Part shown: one piece after another, positions 43,804-54,183 of the stretch
How positions within the stretch are numbered: the stretch's first letter is position 1
How the letters are laid out: each line of letters starts with the position of its first letter
Assembly: GCA_032768795.1 (NCBI GenBank)
Contig: CP136490.1
Span: 5,704,001-5,768,000, forward strand
Direction: 5' to 3'
From: Tremella fuciformis
Lineage: Eukaryota; Basidiomycota; Tremellomycetes; Tremellales; Tremellaceae
Length of the DNA: 64,000 nucleotides
Made by a program: the position numbers and the translations under genes
Notes under the pieces: model-generated
The model's input: the letters and a program-made list of their open reading frames with translations, nothing else
The model's database searches: none
Told to the model about the DNA's origin: nothing

Positions 43804-44514
43804 ATGCTAGTGGCAAAGGCTTCGACGAGTATCCGTCTCGCCCACTACTGCTCTTCCCCACGACCACTACATCCCAACATGCCAGTCATGCGGACCCACC
43901 GAAGCACTCTGCGCGGGCGATCCCTCAGTCGGAAGAACGTCATGATAATGGCTGCTTCTTGCCCCAGGTCTATAACGAGACTGGGGTCAAGGAAGACCTT
44001 TCGGGCCGAGCAAGACCCAACGACAGATATAGCCACCAGTGGACAAGCCGCCAACACCCTCGCCCCGGTTGACGGAACTCGCCAGTCGCAAGCTGATGAA
44101 ACAGCCATCGATGAACCGGCGTCAGTGTACCAAGCCTCAGCAATAGGGACTTCGTTCAAGGACGCCCCAATAACCCGGTCAGCTACTCGGCCGGACGAAC
44201 ACGACTTAAAGACCTTCGTTGTTGCGCCGTCGGTCCCAAGCACAGTGGATAGCTCGCGTCGACGTAGATCGCTGATCGCATACGGCAGCCTCGGTCCTGG
44301 CGGAAAGTACCGCACACCGCGCTGTCCGCCAGGAGGTCCGGTCCTTCCTCAGGTAGCTACACAGACTTCGACGAGCGTAGCTGACGCTACCACTACTGAG
44401 GCTTCGGAGTTTGCTGCGAATTCTGAATTGCAAGAGATTAGGCTCCGCCCAGTGAGAAGTGATCGGACTCCACCGATCGAAGACTCGGTCGACGGCCTAA
44501 TCGTCTTCGCCTAA
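43804..44514 (+). CDS. Low-complexity Ser/Thr/Arg-rich protein, unknown function
   Basis: Single-exon frame of 236 codons, ATG 43804. The first 60 residues are Arg/Ser-rich and weakly hydrophobic. The centre is Asp/Ala/Ser-rich. A basic cluster, SSRRRRSLIAYGSLGPGGKY, is followed by PRCPPGGPVLPQVATQTS and an acidic end (VDGLIVFA). PVLPQVATQTSTSVADA faintly resembles PAPTVAQVATGTALTDYA in the 38607 gene, hinting at common origin. No family recognised. Upstream 43605-43803 has no gene. Confidence 0.4.
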   Translation: MLVAKASTSIRLAHYCSSPRPLHPNMPVMRTHRSTLRGRSLSRKNVMIMAASCPRSITRLGSRKTFRAEQDPTTDIATSGQAANTLAPVDGTRQSQADETAIDEPASVYQASAIGTSFKDAPITRSATRPDEHDLKTFVVAPSVPSTVDSSRRRRSLIAYGSLGPGGKYRTPRCPPGGPVLPQVATQTSTSVADATTTEASEFAANSELQEIRLRPVRSDRTPPIEDSVDGLIVFA

Positions 44515-44626
44515 TGACACTTAAGTGATGAGCTGAGAGAGATCCATGCTGTGAATGATGATGTGAATATGATGATGCTATGCTATACAACCTTTGAATC
44601 AGCTTCAGAGCCACAACAAGGATGTT

Positions 44627-45200
44627 TCAGCATACCTTGGGTGCGAGACTGATGATCTTCGCCCATCGCCCTCCCGTCGCTCCCTGCACCTCTCTTAATG
44701 CGCTCGAAACTACGCCATTCACCCTAGTGCCGATCATCTCCCCTTTGTTGTTCAGCAACACGCAAGCCGTATCGTCGAATCTGCCGAATTTGAGCGACGA
44801 ATCGCGAATAAACTAGCTGACTCACGCCACGTAGCGCCCATCTGGCCTCCGTTCCCCCTTCTTCGTGCGCACCACGACAGCCCGGCGGATATCTCCTCTT
44901 CTGACTTTCTGGATGTTCGAGCTCGCCCCCGCGATCTTGGCGTTGGTCTGCGCCATAGGTCGGGCTTTATTGATAACGCATACGATCTCGTCACCTGTCA
45001 GCCGTCAGCTCATGTACCCACTTCACGCAGTCCACCACTCACCGACTGTCGCAAATCCTGCCGAGTGTTTCCGCGTCTTCACTTTGAGAATGTTGATGCA
45101 CTCCGCGATCAGCCCGCCAGAGTTGTCGATGATCTGTGGTCAGCTTGATCCTGACACAGCTCGCTGAGCACACATTCAAGGTCCCCTTGAGGCCTATCAT
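44627..45200 (-). CDS. Mitochondrial large-subunit ribosomal protein uL14m
   Basis: Orthologue by motif of yeast Mrpl38. Minus-strand exons spliced give MIGLKGTLN, then [20 protein letters not shown], then [38 protein letters not shown] and [20 protein letters not shown], ending ISLAPKVC. This is the L14 core: I(D)NSGA, VGDxI, [14 protein letters not shown], FDxNAxVLLN. The short start at 45200 is right at the fold's beginning, as in other fungal mitochondrial L14 proteins; a mitochondrial presequence is not obvious and an upstream exon is possible. uL14m sits at the subunit interface of the mitoribosome. Three short introns. Divergent to GGC1, another mitochondrial gene, across 277 bp. Confidence 0.85.
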
Positions 45201-45477
45201 CTTGGCCCTCTTCGCCGCTCTTTGATCGTTGCGAAATGTCGACAGTCGAACATGGCATCTGATCTGTAGCTTTGGGTTGAAGCCAATTTGCTTCCGTCCG
45301 ATTGGGTAAACCCTCGTGCCTGAAAGCAGAGATGGGAAAGAACTTCGGCTCGCAGACATATTTCGATAGCATCTAGCTTTTTTCATTGGAGTCTTCTGCT
45401 CATACACGGCTTGTAACTACGGTCCAAACGCCGCAGCAGGAGTATCAGAGACAAGAAGCTGGAGCAGAGCTGTAAAA
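45201..45477. promoter_or_regulatory. Bidirectional promoter, uL14m / GGC1
   Basis: 277 bp between divergent ATGs of two mitochondrial genes, which may be co-expressed. No TATA box is seen. Confidence 0.4.
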
Positions 45478-46734
45478 ATGTCGCCTCCAGCTGATGCCAA
45501 CTTCAAGGGGAAGCGAGAGTCGGGGACAGCCAGAATCTTGGGCTCGGGCGCCTCAGGTGTGTACAACGGGCAGAGAGATTGGCGAAGGGGAGGCTAACAG
45601 ACAGGTGTCGCCGAGCTGCTCGTCTTCCACCCTGTAGTGAGTGCTCGCTTCTTCTCCCTCGTGGGCTCAGTCATACTTTTGACATGAGTTTGAGCCAGCC
45701 GCTTTGGCATTGCCATGACCAAGGCGTTAGACAAAGATTCAGAGCTGATCATGAGGACACTGTCGCCAAACGTCTCATGTCGAACCGCTCCAAGTTCGCT
45801 ATGTCCGAGATCAACACCATCATCTTCAGATCCGCGGCCACCTCCCCTATTCACCGCAAATTCCTCTCGCTCTTTCCTGGTCTCGGCTACGCAGCAGGAT
45901 ACAAGATCGCCCAGCGAGTCTACAAGTTCGGCGGCCAGCCTTACTTCCGTGACCTCATCGACAAGAACACCGGGAACTGGTGGAGAGATACCTTCGGCAA
46001 GAAGACCGGTGGAATGTTGATGCACGCCGCAGCAGGCAGTCTGACGGGTATCGGAGAGGTTGTGAGTGTTTCCCTTGTATTGCGGCGCTATGTTCACGGA
46101 CAGGTCTTGCTCCCTCTTGATGTCCTCAAGATCAAAATGCAGACCAACCCAGACGCGATCCGTGGTCGAGGACTCCTAAAGTTGATCACCGAGGAGGGTA
46201 TCGGCTCGCTGTACCGGGGATGGGGCTGGACTATGGCACGGAATGCGCCAGGATCGTTTGCCCTCTTCGGAGGTTCGGCAGTGACGAAGGAGTACCTCTT
46301 CCGCTTGTCTGACTACTCCTCGGCGACCTGGTCGCAAAGTGAGTGATCTTAAAGTTATCGTGGCAGCGAGAACTCACTCGTCAGACTTCGTCGCCTCGAT
46401 TGCCGGTGCCGTTGCATCCATCACAGTTGCCGCCCCGCTTGACGTCGTCAAGACTCGAATCCAAAACGCCAACTTCTCCTCGCAAGTTTCGGGCACGACG
46501 ATCATCCGGGAGATGGTCAGGCAAGAAGGAATGGGTGCCTTCTTCAAGGGCTTGACTCCCAAGGTGCGCAGGTCGTATAGCGAAAAAGGCGAATAGCTGA
46601 CGACAAGATCTTGGTTGTTGGCCCGAAACTCGTCTTCTCCTACACTCTCGCACAGAGCTTGATCCCCTTCTTTGGCAAATATGGTGAGTTACCTGCGAAT
46701 AAGGCTACAGACGATTCGCTGACGATCAGTTTGA
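45478..46734 (+). CDS. GGC1: Mitochondrial GTP/GDP carrier
   Basis: Inner-membrane carrier exchanging GTP for GDP, also linked to mitochondrial iron balance in yeast. About 300 aa in six exons. Motifs follow yeast Ggc1 closely: SGTARILGSGASGVAELLVF, HPVDTVAKRLMSN, FPGLGYAAGYKIAQRVYKFG, LLPLDVLKIK, LYRGWGWTMARNAPGSFALF, WSQ...APLDVVKTRIQN, FFKGLTPK and GPKLVFSYTLAQSLIPFFGK. The three PxDxxKxR/K signatures of mitochondrial carriers (HPVDTVAKR, LPLDVLKIK, APLDVVKTR) are present. The last exon encodes only the final residue and stop (46730-46734). Start at ATG 45478, continuous with SPPADANFKGKRESG. Confidence 0.92.
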
Positions 46735-47244
46735 TACCCTAGACGCATCTACCCACACCTCATATTGACGCTTACGCTTGGGCATACGGGCTAGTCACAC
46801 TTTTCACCGCTCTGCATGCACACCGGTCTGGCGGCAGGATGCTGCCAGACGTCAGTTACGACCTGATCACAAGCATTTAAAGAATCAGCTGCGTGTCCAC
46901 ATCTCGCCGGTACGAAGAGTGGGCCGCGTAGCCGGTCTGAAGGCGTCCGGTCCCACATTGATGGCGTCCCACATGCCTCAGTCTCATGCTGGTTACGTGA
47001 CACACGTATCTTCTATAGCAGCAGCCGTGTGTCGCGAGATAATCACTTGATCATTTGCGACTGCCATCCATCCCTCATTCCTCTTGATCTTAAAACGTCC
47101 TCTTGTTCGACGTTGTGTGTCAGCCAAACGAGACCCTGAACCGTTGACCACCTCGTGAACGGACCCCCGCCTTTTCGCGACCCCCCCACTGGCCACTGCC
47201 CTCCCCTCGGAAACTCGTACGACCCCGTCTTGCCTCTCTCCTAC
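46735..47244. other. Intergenic region without recognised gene
   Basis: 510 bp between GGC1 and the thiolase. The right half is C/T-rich and would be the thiolase leader. No ORF is protein-like. Confidence 0.4.
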
Positions 47245-48766
<1,522 letters not shown>

Positions 48767-48972
48767 TTGCAGAGAACGGTATAGACCATGCGTGCGACTA
48801 CGCATGGGCCTTTGGAGGACGACACTTTATTCATGTACATGCATGGGCTGCGTATGATGAACTGTCATGGACAGTTTCATATGTAGTTCCACCCTCCACT
48901 TCGATGGTCCACGATCTGTCCAGCCAAATATTTCTGCGCTTCCTGTTATCTCTCTCCAATAGTTCGTCAATC

Positions 48973-49667
48973 ATGTCTCTCAGATCGCTCGTCAGGCCTA
49001 TTGAAGGCTGCCTGCGTCTCGCTGGACGCAGCATGCATCCGTCAAGCCAAGCAAGAACGCTCTCAACCTCTTTCAGAACACTACAATCCGCCTCGTCGTC
49101 TGCCCCACAACCCTCCGAGCTCGAGCAAGCCAAAGCGAGAGCATGGTACCTCCCGCCGACCCCTGGTCCAGCGTCAGAAGCGCACGACACACCCAGCACG
49201 TCCCGTCCACGCCGCACGACGACATTCGACCCGTCCTCCACCACACCAGAAGCAGCCGCGGTGATCATCCCTCCTCTGCCCGCCGATTGTCCGACGAGCT
49301 TGAAAGGGCTACACCACTTCCTGACGTGCGAGGCGGAATCGATCGACCCTTCTTCAGTCGTCATCACTAGCACTCGGCCTTCAAGCAGCAGTACTACTGC
49401 CAGCCTGACTGGGGCGGACGAGGTGATCAGTGCCCCTGGCGGGTCTGCCCGCCCGACGTGGGACTGGATGATTGTGGCTACTGTGCGAGGACGAGGAAAG
49501 GGTATTGTTCCTCGTGCGGAGAGAGAAGTACGGGTCTGGGTGAGCCAAATACACATGAGCTCCAAAGCAGCTAGCTGAAGGACAGCTGCGGGATCATCCG
49601 TCCAGCCCGGAAAGACTCAAGACTCGCAGAGTCACGCGCGAGGAAGCTGATTCGGACTGGGCGCTGA
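48973..49667 (+). CDS. Possible mitochondrial protein, faint RsfS/Atp25-like resemblance
   Basis: Two exons, about 218 aa. The N-terminus is Arg/Ser-rich without acidic residues (SLRSLVRPIEGCLRLAGRSM), a plausible mitochondrial presequence. The middle is Ser/Thr/Pro-rich. A more conserved-looking part follows: IIPPLPADCPTSLKGLHHFL, then TWDWMIVATVRGRGKGIVPR. The strand WMIVATVRGRGKG recalls the IVAT.R motif of RsfS (ribosome silencing factor) domains as in the N-terminus of Atp25, but the match is weak. The second exon gives LKDSCGIIRPARKDSRLAES and ends KLIRTGR. The intron is GT...GCTAG with 49 nt. If the Atp25 idea is right it would act in mitochondrial ribosome or ATP synthase biogenesis; otherwise unknown. 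Confidence 0.5.
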
Positions 49668-49903
49668 TACCGCTACATCAGACGGGGGCTTGTGTGAACT
49701 TGTTTACCCCGGCTGGCAGGCAGCACTGGCGGATAGAGGATGTCTGGGCTGAGCGGACCAGCGTATAGACCAAGCAGCATATGATGTACAGGATAGCCCA
49801 ACAGTCTTTCATGGTAGACAGTGCGACAGTCGGTGAAGACCATGTATCGCGCTCGCATAGGCGATGCATATGATTACACGAGGTAGCCAAACCCCAAAAA
49901 CAT

Positions 49904-50948
49904 CTACTCGTCGTCCTCCTCGTCCTCTTCCTCCTCCTCGTCGGCCTCCTCCTGGGCATCCAGCTTGCCGGCCTTGTAGGCCTGGATCTTCTCCTGGATG
50001 CGCTCGCGGCGCTGCTCGTGGGTGAGACGGGGGGTCTTCTGCTTCGACGACTCGGACTTCCACTTGGCGACGTCCTTCTCGGTAGGGGTGAACGAGGGGT
50101 CCTCGCGGATGGCGGCGTAGGCGTTGGTGTAGATCTCCTCGATGTCGGCCGAGCCGACGTCCGAGGCGAGGTAGGTCGAGAACTGCTTCTTGAACCTGGA
50201 CATCAGTACAGATACCAAAGCAGCCTGGGCGAGTAGCTCACCTCTCGTCGTCCTCCTCCTCGAGGGACTCCATGTACTCGGCAACGTGGCCGCCCATGAT
50301 GTACTTCTGCAGGACCTCGGCGTCGAGGGTCTTGGTTTCGGGGTCGTAACCGGGGAATCGCTTCTCGTTGTGGGGGATGAAGATGCCGCCGTCCGAGGCG
50401 CCCTTCATGGCACCAAACACTCGGCTGCCGGTCGAAGTGCGGCGGAGACCGACGTCGAGGTAACACTTGAACGGGCGGGGCTCGTCATCGCCGAGGGCCT
50501 CGGTGAGCTCGAGCTCGCCGGTGGGCTCAGCGACACCCTCGTACTTGTCGGCGAGGCCGAGCTTGGTGAGCGCACGGCGGGCGACCAGGAGACCAGTGGC
50601 GTAGGCGGCGGTCCAGTTGGTGAGACCGTGCTCGATGCCGTAGCGGGGGAGCTCCTTGGAGGAGGCGTGGCAGAGAACAAAGTCGCCCTGGAGCTTGGCG
50701 TACACGATCTGGCAGATGACCTGCTTGTTCGTGATGCGGACGACCAGGCGGTACTTGTGCGACTCGTACTTGTTCTTGGCCTGGGCGATCAAGCGTCTTC
50801 GACCATCAGCAATCTGACCCGAGGAGTGTTACGAAGAGCAAGCTCACTTGCGCGCGTAGTAGTCGGTCTTGCCCTCGCGCCTACGACGGGGCTTGACCTG
50901 GTACCGCGAGTAGTAGGCGTTGTTCTTCTGGACCTTGACGAACGGCAT
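49904..50948 (-). CDS. RPL5: 60S ribosomal protein L5 (uL18)
   Basis: Binds 5S rRNA and carries it into the large subunit. Three exons on the minus strand: [87 protein letters not shown] and the [17 protein letters not shown] stretch, all diagnostic for eukaryotic L5. The C-terminus ends in an acidic run ([15 protein letters not shown]), longer than in yeast. About 300 aa. Codon use is strongly C-biased as in highly expressed genes. It shares a 255-bp divergent promoter with the disulfide-isomerase gene. Confidence 0.95.
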
Positions 50949-51203
50949 CCTGTCGACGTTTTTGAAGGTTGAATCTCGTCTTCACCAGCCTCGTCGTCAA
51001 AAGACCTCTCTCCTCGAATTCGCTGCTCGGGGTTTCGTCAAACCATATCGCCGAATTCAGGCACGGTCTTGTGGCGCTACTTGACGAGGTGACCTCCACG
51101 TTGGCGGTCCACCGTTTCATGGATGCATCAGTCAGCGCGTGACTGCATTCGTCTACCTTGCAGTTCACGCTGTGCACACCTCGCCCGACGACACTGCAGC
51201 ACC
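50949..51203. promoter_or_regulatory. Bidirectional promoter, RPL5 / disulfide isomerase
   Basis: 255 bp between divergent ATGs. Pyrimidine-rich tracts flank the RPL5 side, as usual for fungal ribosomal protein genes; no TATA box. Confidence 0.4.
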
Positions 51204-52362
51204 ATGATCGTCAGAAGCCTCCTGCTCGTGGCGGCCGCCTTGGCGCCAACGACGCTCGCCGGCATGTACGGCCAGCCGGTGGTTCACCTGGACTCGAAGT
51301 CGTTCAAAAAGGTCATGGCAACGGAACACGCGTCGGTGAGCTTGTTCAATGCTGAAAAGCTCTCAAGGCTGATCTCTCTGACAGATGGTGGCGTTCGTGG
51401 CTCCATGGTGTGGTCATTGCAAAAATCTCGGACCTGAATATACCGCTGCAGCTCAATCCCTCACTCCTCTGATCCCCTTCTATGCGGTCGATTGTGACGA
51501 TGCGGCAAACAAGCCGTTATGCGCCGAGTATCAGGTCCAGGGCTTCCCGACCATCAAAGCGTTCCCGCGAGCTGGCAAGGGTGCCGCTCGAGATTACAAC
51601 GGCGAGCGAAAGAAGGGCGCGTTGGTCGAGTACGCCAAGAGTTTGGTGCCCGACCGGGTGAAGAAGCTGCGGGTAGATGAGGGGGTCGAGACCGTCTTGA
51701 GCAAGTTCTTGGAGGAGGTGAGCTTGCTTTTTTTGGTTTCTCAAGCTGACACTCTCAGAAGAGTGACTTGCCGCATGCCCTCTTGGTTCACCCCTCTACA
51801 CCCTCAATACCGTTTCTCTGGAAAGTTCTTGGTCACCGGTTCTCGTCAAAGGTGAATAGTCTGTGCGGTCCCGTCGTCAAGCTGAACCTGTAGGCGCATC
51901 TTGGCTATATCCGTGATACACCATCGCATGAAGTCCTCGCCTCCCTCGGTCTCTTTGACCCAGCAGATACGAGTCGAGACGGAGCGCGTGCAGTGGTTTG
52001 GGAGGCGGGCGCATCGAAACCCCATCTCGTTGAATATCAAGGTTAGGATTGCGACACTGCAAGGGGTACTCGGCTAACTAGCAGGCGTTCTGAAGTTCAA
52101 CGGCCTATTGGAATGGCTACAAGCCATCGTGGATGGAGTGCCTCCGCCGCCCGTCGAAAAGCCAACTGTCACACCCAAGTCCGAGACGGCCGCAGGGACT
52201 ACCTCGGAAGATCGACAACGAAGGCTGGCCAAATTGGAAGAGGCAGAACGACGGGATAGACTGCGACGTGAGAAGGCCGCTGCCGCCACACCATCGCCTG
52301 CCGAAGCACCAGATGCCACCCCGGAAGCGCATAGCAGGCGTGAGCCGGCAGACGAGCTCTGA
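51204..52362 (+). CDS. ER protein disulfide isomerase, single-thioredoxin (Mpd1-like)
   Basis: Secretory-pathway thiol oxidoreductase. Signal peptide at 1-19 (MIVRSLLLVAAALAPTTLAG), then a thioredoxin domain with active site APWCGHCKNLGPEY, followed by FYAVDCDDAANKPLCAEYQV and GFPTIKAFP with the cis-proline. A second, shorter thioredoxin-like region follows (LLVHPSTPSIPFLWKVLG, FNGLLEWLQAIVDGVPPPP) without a CxxC. The tail is a Lys/Arg/Glu helix and ends ADEL, a variant of the HDEL/KDEL ER-retention signal. About 330 aa in five exons joined by GT-AG introns. Domain layout is like yeast Mpd1; orthology not proven. Confidence 0.85.
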
Positions 52363-52681
52363 CAACGATGCATTCCGTTATTCCCATCGGTCTCACGCGA
52401 GAACATCGGTCATCGTCGCACACATTCACAAATGCGGACGACGAAGGAAGAGCACTCGACGCGGTATCTCTGACCCGTTTGACGTCTTGCCCGTCCTTTG
52501 TGGCCGCCCCAACATGTGGGTACAGCTCATTTGGCGGACTCGCCCAGCGCGCACATATAAGGTGCTGATCCTGCATCAGGCTGATCCCTACCGCAACAAG
52601 ACTCCCATCACCACATCTGACGCCCATCATCACATCTGAGCTCCATCACCACATCTGAAATCCATCCCCAAACCTCGCGCC

Positions 52682-52975
52682 ATGATGGCTATCTCTGCCA
52701 TGCCAGCCGCACTACCTTCTCCCTCTCACCTCAGCAGCACTACCGGTCACTATGTTCCTGCCGCTACTCTCGCAGCAGATGGTCCGAATGCCCGCATATA
52801 CATGCCAGCCCATGATGCTCGGCAAGTGCACGCACCGATCGCCATCGAGTCCGCTGTCGGGGCTGCGACGTGGGAGAACGGCGTCACGACCGAAGATCCT
52901 CGTGCAGCTGCGCCGGCGCCGAAGAGCATCGAAGTGGACACTCCCCGCGCCACTTCGACCGCAAATCGACAATGA
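52682..52975 (+). CDS. Small hypothetical protein
   Basis: 97-codon frame starting ATG-ATG (52682). It lies about 120 bp after a TATA box (ACATATAAG near 52553-52561) and a CATCAC-rich leader that contains imperfect direct repeats (CCATCACCACATCTGA). Ala/Thr/Pro-rich, no membrane segment or motif. The promoter context supports expression; function unknown. Confidence 0.4.
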   Translation: MMAISAMPAALPSPSHLSSTTGHYVPAATLAADGPNARIYMPAHDARQVHAPIAIESAVGAATWENGVTTEDPRAAAPAPKSIEVDTPRATSTANRQ

Positions 52976-53281
52976 TGCCTTGCATCCGCGCCACGAGAAG
53001 GCAGGTAGAGGAGGACGGAGAAGCAGGATCACACACGGTACCCCCTTTCATGTACTGCTATTACCCCCTTTCATGCATTCCCCTAAACACGTAGACCTGG
53101 TGTGATGGGTTTCTGGCCTGCCATTTATTCTCATACGACTGATGCCGGTCATGCAGGTCACCTCTCCCATCCAATTCTTTCCAACGCCTGTTCTCACCGA
53201 GTCCACAGGCTTCGTCTCCGTCCAGCGTTAGGTGAAGTCTTGCTGCGACCACAAATCCGAAGCTCATGACTAGCGAAAAGA

Positions 53282-53503
53282 ATGATCGCTCGACAAACTG
53301 TTTTCGCAGATGCGAATGATTATACGACCGCATCGACATCAGATGCGGGTCCGCTTGATTGGGTTGTCGGCCTCTTCTGGATGCTGGTCTTGGCGCAGTT
53401 AGATATGCGCATGTTCACGAACAGTATGACCATTCGGCGAGGCGCGGCGCAGCCGCAGGCAGTTCCGGCGCCGATGTCGGGGAGCGACGATACGGGTTAT
53501 TAG
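53282..53503 (+). CDS. Small hypothetical protein with one hydrophobic segment
   Basis: 73 codons from ATG 53282. One hydrophobic stretch (LDWVVGLFWMLVLAQLDMRMF) could span a membrane. The C-terminus is Arg/Gln/Pro-rich. Its 3' end overlaps the convergent DUF3253 gene by 4 bp. It may be the last exon of a longer transcript; I have little evidence beyond an open frame and a plausible membrane helix. Confidence 0.3.
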   Translation: MIARQTVFADANDYTTASTSDAGPLDWVVGLFWMLVLAQLDMRMFTNSMTIRRGAAQPQAVPAPMSGSDDTGY

Positions 53504-53970
53504 GATAGCCATGTCTTCGTATCTATCGAGGACTCGGGCATGTACTTTGGACCTCTTCTGACTCGTAGCGGGCCTTTGAGGTTGTTTCGCATGTCCCATG
53601 ACCGAACTTCGCCTCGTTGCGTCACCTCGGCCTGACCGTCCTTCACGAGGTCCCACACGACCTGGCGGACATGGGGCATCATCTGTCGCCAGTCGGGATA
53701 CCTCTTCGGGCTCATATCATGCAGCTTGCGCGGCACTTGAGATGGGCATATGGTAGATTCGGCCTTTAGATGGCCGATGAGCTCGAGGATGGTACTGCGG
53801 ATCTCCTCACCGCTTCCCGGTGCTGCCTTGTAAAAGTCCATCGGAAGCTGTTGAGCTTTGCCATACCACTCGGCTTGGACCTGGTGCGCTTTTCTCGCTG
53901 GCCTCTGCGCGTAGTTGCCTTGGTTGTGCCCATGCCTCTCCGTGAGTGAGGACGAGTGGCGGAGAAGCAT
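53500..53970 (-). CDS. DUF3253 domain protein
   Basis: Minus-strand single exon, 156 codons from ATG 53970. The conserved block reads EEIRSTILELIGHLKAEST, CPSQVPRKL, PDWRQMMPHVRQVVWDLVKD, GQAEVTQRGEVR and KGPLRVRRGPKY. This matches DUF3253, a small winged-helix-like domain (PSEVAR, W..LM..VR, G.I.VTQ.G, KGP.R.R) found in bacteria and fungi with no settled function. The N-terminus is basic and His/Ser-rich (MLLRHSSSLTERHG), possibly a mitochondrial presequence. The frame stays open upstream but without an ATG. Divergent from the ABC transporter with 213 bp between starts. Confidence 0.75.
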   Translation of the reverse strand: MLLRHSSSLTERHGHNQGNYAQRPARKAHQVQAEWYGKAQQLPMDFYKAAPGSGEEIRSTILELIGHLKAESTICPSQVPRKLHDMSPKRYPDWRQMMPHVRQVVWDLVKDGQAEVTQRGEVRSWDMRNNLKGPLRVRRGPKYMPESSIDTKTWLS

Positions 53971-54183
53971 GTGATGACGAGGTGGAGGTAAGGGATGACG
54001 GTCAGGACCGAATGCCGACAGACCGAACGGACCGAGCAGCTGAGCAATCTCGCCGAACAGACATTTCTCACCTCTGCACCTCTTCGGTCTCTTGCTCAAC
54101 GCGTCAAAGCAGAGCCTTAAGAGGCTAGTGGAGCAGGAGAAAGTGGGACGCAGCGCAGGAAGAGACGATAACAGCACCCCAAT

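Noticed and set aside
45579..46346. Separate 255-codon gene starting at 45579
   Set aside because: It starts at TTG and reads through introns; the true GGC1 starts at ATG 45478 and is spliced into this frame.
53500..54177. Longer DUF3253 protein from 54177
   Set aside because: The codon is GTG and the extra sequence crosses the divergent promoter; the first ATG is 53970.
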